Made by a program: the position numbers and the translations under genes
DNA from: a virus
Reading direction: 5' to 3' (one strand)
DNA length: 64,000 nt
IMG/VR virus record: IMGVR_UViG_3300033571_002949
Coordinates: 21,913-85,912 of that record
The notes under the pieces: model-generated
What the model saw: only the letters and a program-made list of their open reading frames with translations
Databases searched by the model: none
What the model was told of the DNA's origin: nothing
Shown here: positions 20,558 through 29,220 of the stretch, one piece after another
How the letters are laid out: every line of letters begins with the position of its first letter
How positions within the stretch are numbered: position 1 is the first letter of the stretch

Positions 20558-22069
20558 ATGTCATACGTAATTAATAAATTTAATGGAACAGCGATTACAA
20601 CCATAGAAGATGGTACAGTAGATCAAACGCTAGACATTAAACTTATCGGTAAAAACTATGCTGGATACGGTGAAATCCAGAACGAAAATTTCTTGCATAT
20701 GTTGGAAAATTTTGCCAACAATGCTCCTCCCCCTAATGCTATTGCAGGGCAGATTTGGTTTGATTCAACCACTAAAAAATTAAAGTTTTTTACAGGTGAT
20801 ACCCCAGGTGGTGTTAAATTATTTAAAACAGCAGGCGGTGTTGAATATAGCGCCAACGAACCCTCTAGTGCTACAGAAGGCGATTTATGGTTAGATACTT
20901 CTGTAAACCAACTTAAAGTTAGAATTGCCGGAAGTCAGTGGTTATCAGTTGGTCCACAAAGTGCAGGAACAGGTACAACACAGTTAGTATCTCGTCAAGT
21001 TAAAGCCACTGACGATAGTTTAAAATCTATTATTGCTGCCACAGTTAACAATGAAGTTGTTTATGTAATCTCTAAAGATTTTGACTTTACTTTAAAAACA
21101 GGTGACTTAGCCAACAATGGCTTAGATGGTTCGGGATTTACTTTAATTAAGAAAGGTATTACATTAGCCTACAGCGACTCTAATGGTAAATCTACACAGA
21201 GTCACAGATTCTGGGGTACAGCATCTGCGGCTACAGGACTTGTTGATAGTTTAGGAAACTTTGTACCGGCCAGTGCCTTTGTGCAAAGCGGTAGTTCAAC
21301 ATTTACAGCCATAGTTCGTTTTGCAGATGTAGGTTATACAGTAGGCGACAGCAACGACCTAGCAGTGTTTATTGAATCAGGTGTTGAACCAATAATTCAA
21401 AATACATCAGGACCTAAAATTATATTCCGAGTACAAGACGGCGCTACTACTCAAAACGTAGTTTCTATTAATGCTAATCGACTTGAGCCAGGATCAGATA
21501 ACACGTATAGTCTGGGTACTTCTAGTAAAAAATGGAGTAACGTCTACGCTACAACTTTTACAGGTACTGCTACTCAAGCAGATACATTGTTAGTAGGAAG
21601 CTCATACAGAGTAGCATCAACAGCAGCCACAGCAGACACTATTGCGTGTCGTGATGCCGCAGGTAATATGACAGCCGCGGTATTTAACGGTACTGCAACA
21701 TCAGCACGTTACGCTGACCTAGCAGAAAAATATTTGGCAGATGCTGAATATGAGCCAGGTACAGTTGTTGCTGTTGGCGGCGAAGCAGAAGTTACAGCAG
21801 TAAAATTTGGTGACCGCGCTATCGGTGTTGTTTCTACTGCACCTGCTTATATGATGAACAGCGAATTAGAAGGTGGCACTTATGTAGCTCTAAAAGGTCG
21901 TGTACCATGTAAAGTAGTTGGTACAGTTCGTAAAGGTGATCGGTTAGTAGCATCAAACAACGGATGTGCAATAGCAGCCAGTTTCCATCAGCATCCTGAT
22001 GTTTTTGGAATTGCTTTAGAAAATAACAGCGAAACTGGTGTCAAAACAGTAGAAGTTTTAGTGTTATAA
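20558..22069 (+). CDS. Tail fibre protein (fibre paralog 3)
   Basis: 503 residues. The N-terminal module matches paralogs 1 and 2 (LIGKNYAGYGEIQNENFLH, MLENFANNAPPPNAIAGQ, IWFDSTTKKLKFF). The C-terminal half includes EPGSDNTYSLGTSSKKWSN and then a domain with YADLAEKYLADAEYEPGTV, VVAVGGEAEVT and KGRVPCKVVGTVRKGDRL, a compact beta domain found at the ends of many fibres of aquatic T4-like phages. It could be a tip or a trimerisation domain; no peptidase S74 catalytic dyad was identified. It is preceded by its own late promoter-like motif, which allows separate expression. Confidence 0.8.
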   Translation: MSYVINKFNGTAITTIEDGTVDQTLDIKLIGKNYAGYGEIQNENFLHMLENFANNAPPPNAIAGQIWFDSTTKKLKFFTGDTPGGVKLFKTAGGVEYSANEPSSATEGDLWLDTSVNQLKVRIAGSQWLSVGPQSAGTGTTQLVSRQVKATDDSLKSIIAATVNNEVVYVISKDFDFTLKTGDLANNGLDGSGFTLIKKGITLAYSDSNGKSTQSHRFWGTASAATGLVDSLGNFVPASAFVQSGSSTFTAIVRFADVGYTVGDSNDLAVFIESGVEPIIQNTSGPKIIFRVQDGATTQNVVSINANRLEPGSDNTYSLGTSSKKWSNVYATTFTGTATQADTLLVGSSYRVASTAATADTIACRDAAGNMTAAVFNGTATSARYADLAEKYLADAEYEPGTVVAVGGEAEVTAVKFGDRAIGVVSTAPAYMMNSELEGGTYVALKGRVPCKVVGTVRKGDRLVASNNGCAIAASFHQHPDVFGIALENNSETGVKTVEVLVL

Positions 22070-22071
22070 AG

Positions 22072-22078
22072 ATAAGTA
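22072..22078 (+). promoter_or_regulatory. Late promoter-like motif, variant ATAAGTA
   Basis: Lies just after the third fibre gene and 24 bases before the ATG at 22103. The same ATAAGTA variant is found upstream of all three divergent minus-strand gene starts at 52044, 53841 and 59344, which supports it as a real form of the promoter. A ribosome binding site (AAAGGAAAG) follows. Confidence 0.45.
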
Positions 22079-22102
22079 ACATACACGGATAAAGGAAAGA
22101 TT

Positions 22103-23011
22103 ATGGCAGTCGGTGATTTAATTACAGCAACGAGATATAATAATTTACAAAGTCGTATTAACGTTATTATGGGCGTGGGCTCGGGTAATAGCGGATACGG
22201 ACAAACTTTAGTTAGCGGACAAGTTATTGCAGGTAGTAACGTAGACTTAACTCGCGTATTGAACTTGCGTACAGACATGCTGAAAGCACGCCAACATCAA
22301 ACCGGCGGTAACGAAGGACCTAGCCCAGGCACTGGAGCATTTCCGTTGGTTACAACTGCTGATCAAATTACAGATGCTTTTGCCGCAAACCTTGAAAGCC
22401 AAATGACTACTATTGAAAACAATAAATTAGCATTAGGACTAGTAGCAGGTAACTTTACCGATGTAACAGATGCATTAACTAGCCAACGTACTGCTAGTTG
22501 GAATGGTCTATTAACACACAATCTTACAGTGGCATTTGGCAGCGATAATAATGCTCGTTATTTCTTTAACAGCGGCGGTGATATTCGTTTCCGTGTTACA
22601 CTAACAGGCGGTACTAGCGACACAGGTGCTAACCAAATTTATACAGATTGGTTAAACATGTTTAACACCATGGGTACTATCATTATGAATCATAATACTA
22701 CTAGTAGAACTGGTACAGCAGGAACAACACAAAATATTGGTTTTTATGGTTTGACTGGTACTAACCAAGAAATTTTCCGTCGTGTAGGTTCGGGCAACTA
22801 CGCTTCAAACACATACATTATTAATGCACGTAAGGATACTTCAGGTAACGTATTTTTTAACATCCAATTCAACGATAACAAAGGCGGTAATCCAAACTTT
22901 GACGAAGCCGTAACAGGTACGTTGACAAGCCGTGTGGATCATCGTCGTGCTACGGGCTCAAACGTATCAGTAGCCGCACCAACTTTGACAACAACTACAG
23001 CAATTACCTAA
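22103..23011 (+). CDS. Putative virion structural protein
   Basis: 302 residues, beginning with MAVGDLITATRYNNLQSRIN, then small-residue-rich sequence (GVGSGNSGYGQTLVSGQVI) and a C-terminal beta-rich part (NIGFYGLTGTNQEIFRR, YIINARKDTSGNVFFNIQF). I recognise it only as the kind of protein that follows the fibre genes in aquatic T4-like phages. The start is supported by AAAGGAAAG 6-13 bases upstream. It closes the virion module; a hairpin with a T-tract begins 19 bases after its stop. No enzymatic motif is visible. Confidence 0.6.
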   Translation: MAVGDLITATRYNNLQSRINVIMGVGSGNSGYGQTLVSGQVIAGSNVDLTRVLNLRTDMLKARQHQTGGNEGPSPGTGAFPLVTTADQITDAFAANLESQMTTIENNKLALGLVAGNFTDVTDALTSQRTASWNGLLTHNLTVAFGSDNNARYFFNSGGDIRFRVTLTGGTSDTGANQIYTDWLNMFNTMGTIIMNHNTTSRTGTAGTTQNIGFYGLTGTNQEIFRRVGSGNYASNTYIINARKDTSGNVFFNIQFNDNKGGNPNFDEAVTGTLTSRVDHRRATGSNVSVAAPTLTTTTAIT

Positions 23012-23019
23012 TAAATTTC

Positions 23020-23048
23020 TTGACACTAGTCTCCTAGTACTATATAAT
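23020..23048 (+). promoter_or_regulatory. Sigma70-type promoter, TTGACA-17-TATAAT
   Basis: A consensus -35 (TTGACA, 23020-23025) and a consensus -10 (TATAAT, 23043-23048) with the ideal 17-base spacing stand in the gap between virion and accessory modules. Transcription would begin near 23055, inside the hairpin described at 23030-23070, so the message would contain only the 3' arm. This suggests that host RNA polymerase can transcribe the following gene run early in infection, unlike the late structural genes. Confidence 0.75.
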
Positions 23049-23076
23049 ATACTAATATAGTCCTAGGAGATTTTTT
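23030..23076 (+). terminator. Intrinsic terminator-like hairpin overlapping promoter and ribosome binding site
   Basis: The arms are TCTCCTAG-T-ACTATAT (23030-23045) and ATATAGT-C-CTAGGAGA (23055-23070): 15 base pairs with one mismatch and a 9-base loop. Six T residues (23071-23076) follow, and the ATG at 23077 comes directly after. The 3' arm contains the AGGAGA ribosome binding site. A read-through transcript from the structural genes would therefore tend to terminate or hide the binding site, while a transcript started at the internal promoter would leave it free. Confidence 0.75.
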
Positions 23077-23424
23077 ATGGATGAACGATTATCCAAAGCA
23101 TTAGAATTTGCCAATTATTCGGTGACGCTGGCCAATCAACGTCGAGCTCTAAAAGAAAAATATCTAGCAGATGTTATCCACTATCATAACGGAGGATGCT
23201 TTGCTATTACAAAAGAATTAATTAATTTTGTCAAATTACAAATCGATACAGGTAATGACACTGGTGTTGTTCTCATTGACGACAACGATATTCCAGTAGA
23301 AATTGCCAATATGGACGAATTTTTTGATACGATTCTTAACAAATATTTTACAGCCAGTAATGAATATTATACTGAGTATCAAAAACTGCGTAAAAATCGC
23401 ACAGTGGAAGGTTTAACACAATGA
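23077..23424 (+). CDS. Small protein of unknown function
   Basis: 115 residues, charged and probably soluble, with no motif that I recognise (segments FANYSVTLANQRRALKEKYL and FFDTILNKYFTASNEYYTE suggest mostly helical structure). It is the first gene after the promoter/hairpin element, with AGGAGA placed 6 bases before the ATG, and its stop overlaps the next gene's start (ATGA). Its position as leader gene of a run of about 23 carbohydrate-related genes makes an early or regulatory role possible, but nothing in the protein shows this. Confidence 0.6.
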   Translation: MDERLSKALEFANYSVTLANQRRALKEKYLADVIHYHNGGCFAITKELINFVKLQIDTGNDTGVVLIDDNDIPVEIANMDEFFDTILNKYFTASNEYYTEYQKLRKNRTVEGLTQ

Positions 23425-24302
23425 CCCGTGGCTGTTTAATCTATGCCTTTAACAACGAAGAAATAGATTATATCACTATTGCTCGAGAAGCCGCACGTCG
23501 AGTTAAACTTTACTTAGAGGTGCCCGTTTGCTTGATTACAGATTCTGTGGAACAAGCACAAAAGGTAGATCCCGACAACAAATATTTTGATACAATTATT
23601 GATGTTTGGAAAGACACCCAACTAAAACCTACAGCAGAATTATTAAACACTAGAAATGTTCGTCAATATTCAGACGGCAGTGTTACACAAAAGAAAGCCA
23701 ATTTTAAAAATAGTCTCCGAACAAAAACTTATGAATTAACACCTTATGATGAAACATTAGTAATAGACAGTGATTACTTTTTAGCCAATGGTTTGTTAAA
23801 AAATTGTTGGGATCAAGAGAAAGATTTTTTAATTTATAAAGAAGGGTATGACATATCTGGATATAGAATCCACCCGGAGTTTGATCGTGTTAGCGACTAT
23901 ACAGTAGATTTTTATTGGGCTACAGCGTTCTGGTTTAGAAAATCATCAATGACTAAAACTTTTTTTAATCTAGTAGATCACATCCGTGACAACTGGGATT
24001 ACTATAAGTTAGTTTATCAATTTGCCAGTCATATGTACCGTAATGATCACGCCTTTAGTATTGCAATTCATATTATGAACGGTTATACAGGCTTGCCTTG
24101 GGAAGGAAAAATGCCAGGTCGTATGCTTTATACACTAGACAAAGATGTACTAGTAGATATGGATGATCGAGGATTTAGAGTATTATTAGAAAAACAAAAC
24201 AGACATGGTGAGTATACTTTAACAAAAACTCAGGATGTTAGTATACATCTTATGAATAAGTTTAGCATACACAGAGTTCTCAAGGAGATTGCTGATGTCT
24301 AA
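23421..24302 (+). CDS. Glycosyltransferase-like protein, GT-A/GT8-like (paralog A)
   Basis: 293 residues. The N-terminus GCLIYAFNNEEIDYITIA followed by VCLITDS and the segment DETLVIDSDYFLANG, which contains a D-S-D metal-binding-type motif, are characteristic of GT-A nucleotide-sugar transferases of the GT8-like kind. A W-x-T-A-F-W-F-R-K segment follows. The next gene is a shorter paralog with the same layout. Such enzymes move a sugar from a nucleotide-sugar to an acceptor; donor and acceptor cannot be predicted here. Confidence 0.65.
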   Translation: MTRGCLIYAFNNEEIDYITIAREAARRVKLYLEVPVCLITDSVEQAQKVDPDNKYFDTIIDVWKDTQLKPTAELLNTRNVRQYSDGSVTQKKANFKNSLRTKTYELTPYDETLVIDSDYFLANGLLKNCWDQEKDFLIYKEGYDISGYRIHPEFDRVSDYTVDFYWATAFWFRKSSMTKTFFNLVDHIRDNWDYYKLVYQFASHMYRNDHAFSIAIHIMNGYTGLPWEGKMPGRMLYTLDKDVLVDMDDRGFRVLLEKQNRHGEYTLTKTQDVSIHLMNKFSIHRVLKEIADV

Positions 24303-25143
24303 AGGTTTTATTGTATTAGCACAAAATACAGACACAATAGACTATGTTCGACAGGCTTATGCTCTTGCGTTAAGCATTAAACATAGTCAGCAGACAATAA
24401 ACAATATATCTATCATTACTAATGATATTATACCCGAACAATATAAATTTGTGTTTGATCAAATTATTAAAATCCCATGGGGCGATTCTAGCGCCAACAG
24501 TAGATTTAAAGTAGAAAATCGTTGGAAAATATATCATGCTAGTCCATATGATCAGACCATTGTGCTTGATACTGATATGTTAGTGTTGGATGATATTTCT
24601 AGTTACTGGTCTACCTTTGAAAATTATGAAGTTTATTATACAAGTAAAGTCTTAGATTATCGAAACAAAATTATTTCCAGTAATTATTATAGAAAAGCGT
24701 TTACTGCTAATAACCTACCAAATTTTTACTCTGGGTTACACTATTTTAAAAAATCTGAGTTTGCCAAAGAATTCTATAGTTGGGTAGAGTTAATTACAAA
24801 CAACTGGGAATTATTTTATGGCAAATATGTCAGCGAACATTATCCAGAAAGGCCCAGTATGGATATTAGTGCGGCCTTAGCAGGAAAAATTATGCAAGTG
24901 ACAGAAAAGATTACTAATTCTAAATACGACCCTGTAACCTTTACACACATGAAAAGTCGAATACAAGGTTGGGCTGACCCAGGGGATAGTTGGATGAATA
25001 GTGTTGCTGTATATTTTGATCACGAGTGCCAGTTAAAAATTGGTAATTTTCAACAGCAGGGAGTGTTCCATTACACTGAAAAAGAGTTTCTTACTGATGT
25101 AATAATTAACAAATTGGAGTCAGCATGCCTGGCAATGAATTAA
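24295..25143 (+). CDS. Glycosyltransferase-like protein, GT-A/GT8-like (paralog B)
   Basis: 282 residues from the ATG at 24295, chosen because AAGGAGA lies 6 bases upstream; a TTG two codons earlier is also in frame. GFIVLAQNTDTIDYVRQAY, IIKIPWGDS and DQTIVLDTDMLVLDDI (a D-T-D metal-binding-type motif) parallel the preceding gene, so the two are probably an old tandem duplication. It overlaps both neighbours by a few bases, implying translational coupling. Confidence 0.65.
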   Translation: MSKGFIVLAQNTDTIDYVRQAYALALSIKHSQQTINNISIITNDIIPEQYKFVFDQIIKIPWGDSSANSRFKVENRWKIYHASPYDQTIVLDTDMLVLDDISSYWSTFENYEVYYTSKVLDYRNKIISSNYYRKAFTANNLPNFYSGLHYFKKSEFAKEFYSWVELITNNWELFYGKYVSEHYPERPSMDISAALAGKIMQVTEKITNSKYDPVTFTHMKSRIQGWADPGDSWMNSVAVYFDHECQLKIGNFQQQGVFHYTEKEFLTDVIINKLESACLAMN

Positions 25144-25736
25144 CTCAAGAAGAATTAGATGCTATACTAGCACAGTCGGCATGGAAACCAGCAGACCCGC
25201 TAGTGTATTTTAATCCGGATACCGGAGAACTTCGTATGATTACTGGAGAGCAACAGGGCGATGATCCGTATTTTATACGTGTTAATCCTGCTGAGATTGA
25301 CGATCTTGTAAAAAACAAAACATCCCCTGCAGACTATCGTGTAGTTATGGATTTTAAAACTAATGAATATATTCTACAAAATATTTTAGATGGAGACATT
25401 CGTAGTTTTAATTGGAATGAAGAAGTATATCAACTACCTAAACACGGAGAGGGTAGTATTACATTAGTTCAAAATATTAAAGATAAAACTTGGACTCTTA
25501 AAATAACAGACAACGTTAGAGACTCGCTGTCTAAACAGGCAGTACACGCTAAAAGCAGTCTTGCTTTTTACGCTACTAAGCGGGATGATGTTAACGTGTT
25601 ATATGGGATATTAAAGTTTAGGATGATAGATATTACTACTACAGGTGAATTTACTATAAAAGATAGTTCTGCAGAACAGGAATGCAGTGTATTTTGCCGT
25701 AGAGTATTTGATAGTTATAGGCATGTAGAACAATGA
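25125..25736 (+). CDS. Protein of unknown function
   Basis: 203 residues. Sequence such as LTQEELDAILAQSAWKPADP and VYFNPDTGELRMITGE, and an end with ECSVFCRRVFDSYRHVEQ, match no family that I can name. It is probably soluble, since no signal peptide or membrane segment is seen. It overlaps the glycosyltransferase before it by 19 bases and the one after it by 4 bases (ATGA), so it is likely co-translated with the glycan genes. Confidence 0.55.
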   Translation: MPGNELTQEELDAILAQSAWKPADPLVYFNPDTGELRMITGEQQGDDPYFIRVNPAEIDDLVKNKTSPADYRVVMDFKTNEYILQNILDGDIRSFNWNEEVYQLPKHGEGSITLVQNIKDKTWTLKITDNVRDSLSKQAVHAKSSLAFYATKRDDVNVLYGILKFRMIDITTTGEFTIKDSSAEQECSVFCRRVFDSYRHVEQ

Positions 25737-26629
25737 AAATAAGAATAGCAGAACAAGATATCATTTATCTCAGTTACGATGAACCCAATGCTGAGAAGAA
25801 TTATGCAGATTTATTACACAAAGTACCTTGGGCTAAACGTGTACATGGAGTTAAAGGCAGCGATGCCGCACACAAAGCCTGTGCCGCATTAAGCGACACA
25901 GAATATTTTGTCACAGTTGACGGTGACAATGTTATTGATTCTGAATTTATTAACGTAGAAATCGATTTAGATGAATTAGGGCTTGATGAAAGTTATGTAT
26001 TCAGTTGGTGCGGTAAAGTTAACGTTAACGGATTAATGTATGGCAACGGCGGCCTTAAGTTATGGACTCGTAAATTTGTTAACAACATGCGTACACATGA
26101 AAATTCTGACCCTGCTGATACTAAAGGTCTAGTAGAATTTTGTTTTGATGACAAATATTATCAATTCAATACTAATTATTCTACTAGCGTTATTAATGGC
26201 AGTGCTTTCCAAGCCTTCCGTGCAGGATTTCGAGAAGGCGTAAAGATGAGTTTAAATCAAGGAGCCAAAGTTAGTAACATTAAAGACGTGTGGTGGCAAA
26301 ATTATCAACGTCTTTTAATCTGGTCTACGGTTGGCAGTGATGTGGAATATGGAGATTGGGCTATATATGGTGCTCGAGAAGGTTGCTACTTGACTAATTG
26401 TACAGACTGGGACTATGCCAATGTTCGTGATTTTGAATACCTTACAGAACAGTGGAAAGAAAAATACAGTAAAATTACTGAGGAAATGTTACCATATGAA
26501 ATTACAGGACTTGGTGTAACACTAAAAGAAGAATTAGGTTTAGAAATAGCAGACCTAGATAAACATGGCAGTAAATTTTTTAGAACAGTATATCAAAATA
26601 CTCCAAGAATAATTGGAAGAAAACTATGA
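25733..26629 (+). CDS. GT-A glycosyltransferase-like protein (paralog of the gene at 37204)
   Basis: 298 residues. Near the N-terminus, IIYLSYDEPNAEKNYADLL and PWAKRVHGVKGSDAAHKAC lead to EYFVTVDGDNVID, a D-x-D-type motif as in GT-A nucleotide-diphospho-sugar transferases. The centre has KVNVNGLMYGNGGLKLWTR and the end has the general feature of a Trp/Tyr-rich acceptor region. The gene at 37204 has the same YGEPNAE, AKRV and VDGDAEV layout. It overlaps the following radical SAM gene by ATGA. Substrates are unknown. Confidence 0.65.
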   Translation: MKIRIAEQDIIYLSYDEPNAEKNYADLLHKVPWAKRVHGVKGSDAAHKACAALSDTEYFVTVDGDNVIDSEFINVEIDLDELGLDESYVFSWCGKVNVNGLMYGNGGLKLWTRKFVNNMRTHENSDPADTKGLVEFCFDDKYYQFNTNYSTSVINGSAFQAFRAGFREGVKMSLNQGAKVSNIKDVWWQNYQRLLIWSTVGSDVEYGDWAIYGAREGCYLTNCTDWDYANVRDFEYLTEQWKEKYSKITEEMLPYEITGLGVTLKEELGLEIADLDKHGSKFFRTVYQNTPRIIGRKL

Positions 26630-28041
26630 TCACTAGCAAGTTAGAATATTGGCCTAAGATTAAAGATCAACTAGATCAAGTAGGACCTGGATTTTGTTTG
26701 GCAAAATGGAATCAAGTAACAATTCATCTAGCCACAGGTCATACACATAGTTGTCATCATCCTAACACACATAAGATTCCTCTGCAAGAAATTGCCGCGG
26801 ACCCTAGTGCATTACATAATACTCTATTCAAGAAACAACAACGCCAACGTATGTTAGACGGTGAACGTCCAGAAGAATGTAGTTATTGCTGGAATGTTGA
26901 GGATAATGTTAAAGAAGCACATATATTCAGTGACCGTGTACAAAAAAGTGCAGAATCTTGGAGTCAGAATTTTGAAGAAGTGCTGGCTGCTGGCGCAGAA
27001 AATTTTAATCCTACCTATGTTGAAGTTAGTTTTAGTAATGTTTGCAATTTTAAATGTTCGTATTGTTCACCAGAAGTATCTAGCAAATGGATGGAGGAGA
27101 TAGAACAATATGGGGCTTATCCAACTAGCAACAAATTTAATAATATCGAATGGTTAAAAAGCATTGACAAAATGCCTATACCTAACAAAGACTATAATCC
27201 TTATGTTAATGCGTTTTGGCACTGGTGGCCCGAGTTATATAAGACTCTAAAAGTGTTCCGTATTACTGGCGGCGAACCTTTATTAAGCAAAGATACGTTT
27301 AAAGTTTTAGATCATATCATAGAAAACCCTCGTCCTGAACTTGAACTAATGATTAACAGTAATCTCTGCATACCGGATGAATTGTTTAATAAGTTTGTAG
27401 AAAAGATGAAACGTATTCAAGGCGAAGGCATGATCAAAGACTTTACCTTGTTTACTAGTTGCGAAGCACACGGCGAGCGAGCAGAATATATTCGCAACGG
27501 TTTAAATTATAACAAATGGTTAGATAATTGTTATACGTACTTGGACAAAGTACCAAATGGTCGTTTAGGTATAATGAGCACCTATAATATTTTAAGTGTT
27601 ACAAGTTACATGCCATTTATGAAAGACTTGTTAACACTAAACAAAACCTTTAATCATTATAAGGATAGAGTACATCCATTAATTTTTGATATTCCATACT
27701 TACGTTATCCAGAACATCTTAGTATGACTATCCTTACACCTGATTATCTTAAACAAGTCGAAGAACAAGTAACGTTTATGTATCAGAACCGTCAAACAGC
27801 AGATTGGCAACCTCTTGCTGGCAACGGTTTTTATGATTGGGAATGTAAAAAGTTAGAACGTGTTTATCATTTGCTAGAAAGCACTTTCAAAGTTGGCGAG
27901 CATCTACAACCAAGCACTGTAAATAAACGCAAAGATTTTGTACGTTTTGTTGACGAGCATGACCGTCGTCGTGGTACAAATTTCTTACAAACCTTTCCAG
28001 AAATGGAAGAGTTCTACAACCTATGCAAGTCTTTAACATGA
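26626..28041 (+). CDS. Radical SAM protein (1 of 8) with extra N-terminal cysteines
   Basis: 471 residues. The CxxxCxxC cluster motif for the SAM-bound 4Fe-4S centre is at C140, C144 and C147 (VCNFKCSYCSPE). ITGGEPLL, the SAM-binding GGEP motif, lies about 85 residues later. N-terminal SCHHPN and CSYCWNVED resemble the auxiliary-cluster (twitch/SPASM-type) segments that precede the radical SAM core in the phage proteins at 57959 and 60257. Such enzymes perform radical chemistry on sugars, cofactors or peptides; the substrate is not evident. It is embedded between a glycosyltransferase and a phosphodiesterase-like gene. Confidence 0.8.
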   Translation: MITSKLEYWPKIKDQLDQVGPGFCLAKWNQVTIHLATGHTHSCHHPNTHKIPLQEIAADPSALHNTLFKKQQRQRMLDGERPEECSYCWNVEDNVKEAHIFSDRVQKSAESWSQNFEEVLAAGAENFNPTYVEVSFSNVCNFKCSYCSPEVSSKWMEEIEQYGAYPTSNKFNNIEWLKSIDKMPIPNKDYNPYVNAFWHWWPELYKTLKVFRITGGEPLLSKDTFKVLDHIIENPRPELELMINSNLCIPDELFNKFVEKMKRIQGEGMIKDFTLFTSCEAHGERAEYIRNGLNYNKWLDNCYTYLDKVPNGRLGIMSTYNILSVTSYMPFMKDLLTLNKTFNHYKDRVHPLIFDIPYLRYPEHLSMTILTPDYLKQVEEQVTFMYQNRQTADWQPLAGNGFYDWECKKLERVYHLLESTFKVGEHLQPSTVNKRKDFVRFVDEHDRRRGTNFLQTFPEMEEFYNLCKSLT

Positions 28042-28469
28042 AATATATTAGTCATAGAGGAAATTTAAAAGGTCCTGAACCTGAATTAGAAAATGAGCCA
28101 GGGTACATTCAGGACGCTTTAGATGCTGGATTTGATGTAGAAGTTGATGTTTGGTATGTAGATGAAAAATTTATGCTAGGGCATGACGCACCTATATATG
28201 ATGTAACCAAAAACTTTTTATTAGATAGTAGACTTTGGTGTCATGCTAAAACTCCCGAAGCATTAACAGCCATGTTAACAGCCGGAATTCATTGCTTTTG
28301 GCATGAAAATGATGAAAGAACTTTAACTAGTCAGGGATTTATATGGACATATCCACACAAAAAATTAGTTGATCGTTCAGTAGTTGTAATTTTAGACAAG
28401 GAATTAAATCATGAGTATGTCTCACGAGCAGTTGCAGTCTGCGGTGACTACGTTCAATCCTGGCGCTAA
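28038..28469 (+). CDS. Glycerophosphodiester phosphodiesterase-like protein (short)
   Basis: 143 residues from the ATG at 28038, which overlaps the preceding stop as ATGA. KYISHRGNLKG is the HRG motif at the start of GDPD-type TIM barrels, followed by GFDVEVDVWYVDEKFMLGHD, where the E/D pair and GHD motif carry the metal- and phosphate-binding residues, and then by WCHAKTPEAL. The protein has only about 60% of the usual GDPD length, so it may be a minimal form. The product would cleave glycerophosphodiesters or a related sugar phosphodiester. Its 3' end overlaps the next gene by 59 bases. Confidence 0.6.
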   Translation: MKYISHRGNLKGPEPELENEPGYIQDALDAGFDVEVDVWYVDEKFMLGHDAPIYDVTKNFLLDSRLWCHAKTPEALTAMLTAGIHCFWHENDERTLTSQGFIWTYPHKKLVDRSVVVILDKELNHEYVSRAVAVCGDYVQSWR

Positions 28470-29220
28470 TAAAATTGCTATCTGTTTTAGTGGACAAATT
28501 CGCACATGGCGTCGATGCATAGACACATGGATTCATCTTTTAGAACATAATGGTTCTAGAGATAACATAGATGTTTTTTGTCATTTTTGGGATTTTAATA
28601 CGGTACCAAACTCTGTGCCAGATCATCCTAAAGTATCTGCCAAGGTGGATACTGAAGAAATAAAAGAACTAATAGACATTTTAAAACCTAAAAAATATAT
28701 AATTGATTTTGCGCGAGAGTTCCCACTGTTTGATAAAAATCAAGCAATTACACACGGACCGTTTGTTAGTCAATTTTACGGAATCATGAAAGCGGCAAAT
28801 TTAAAACGTCAGTATGAGATTGAAAATCGCATGATGTATAAAGGTGTAGTACGTGCAAGGTATGACGCATACTATACTCACAATGTAACTGAGTTTTATA
28901 AAAATATTGCTCCTAATACTATGCACGGGTTTCATATGGGATGGAATCCTGATAACTTTAGAGGGCGTATGGGAGATATTTTTTGGATTGCAGACAGTGA
29001 CACTTATGATCTTATAGCAGACTACTATATCAATCTAGGCTACATGAATAAGAAATGGTTCACTGCTGATCAAACAGATGCCACTCCGGAATGGGTATTT
29101 TTTCATTACATTAAAAAGAATAATATCGATATACAAAATAATCATTGGGATATTAAACTAATGAGAGAAAACGCAGAACTTAGTTTTGCCAAGAAGGAGG
29201 GCGGCTTTGAAGTCTGGTAA
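28411..29220 (+). CDS. Glycosyltransferase-like protein (paralog of the next gene)
   Basis: 269 residues. NKIAICFSGQIRTWRRCID and NIDVFCHFWDFN at the start, then FVSQFYGIMKAANLKRQYE and GVVRARYDAYY, are seen in a family of putative glycosyltransferases of phages and giant viruses (KIAICxSGxxRT signature). The next gene has the same layout (KIAICISGMLRT, YDIFYHTW). The start is supported by AAGGAA 7 bases upstream, in spite of the 59-base overlap with the GDPD-like gene. Function as a transferase is inferred from the family resemblance. Confidence 0.6.
   Translation: MSMSHEQLQSAVTTFNPGANKIAICFSGQIRTWRRCIDTWIHLLEHNGSRDNIDVFCHFWDFNTVPNSVPDHPKVSAKVDTEEIKELIDILKPKKYIIDFAREFPLFDKNQAITHGPFVSQFYGIMKAANLKRQYEIENRMMYKGVVRARYDAYYTHNVTEFYKNIAPNTMHGFHMGWNPDNFRGRMGDIFWIADSDTYDLIADYYINLGYMNKKWFTADQTDATPEWVFFHYIKKNNIDIQNNHWDIKLMRENAELSFAKKEGGFEVW

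Noticed and set aside
26861-27103. Overlapping plus-strand frame of 80 aa inside the radical SAM gene
   Set aside because: The host frame contains the CxxxCxxC motif at this place; the second frame has no ribosome binding site and no recognisable content.
28411-28469. Frameshift or gene fusion between the GDPD-like and the glycosyltransferase-like gene (59-base overlap)
   Set aside because: Both frames are complete, and an AAGGAA site at the correct distance supports independent initiation at 28411.
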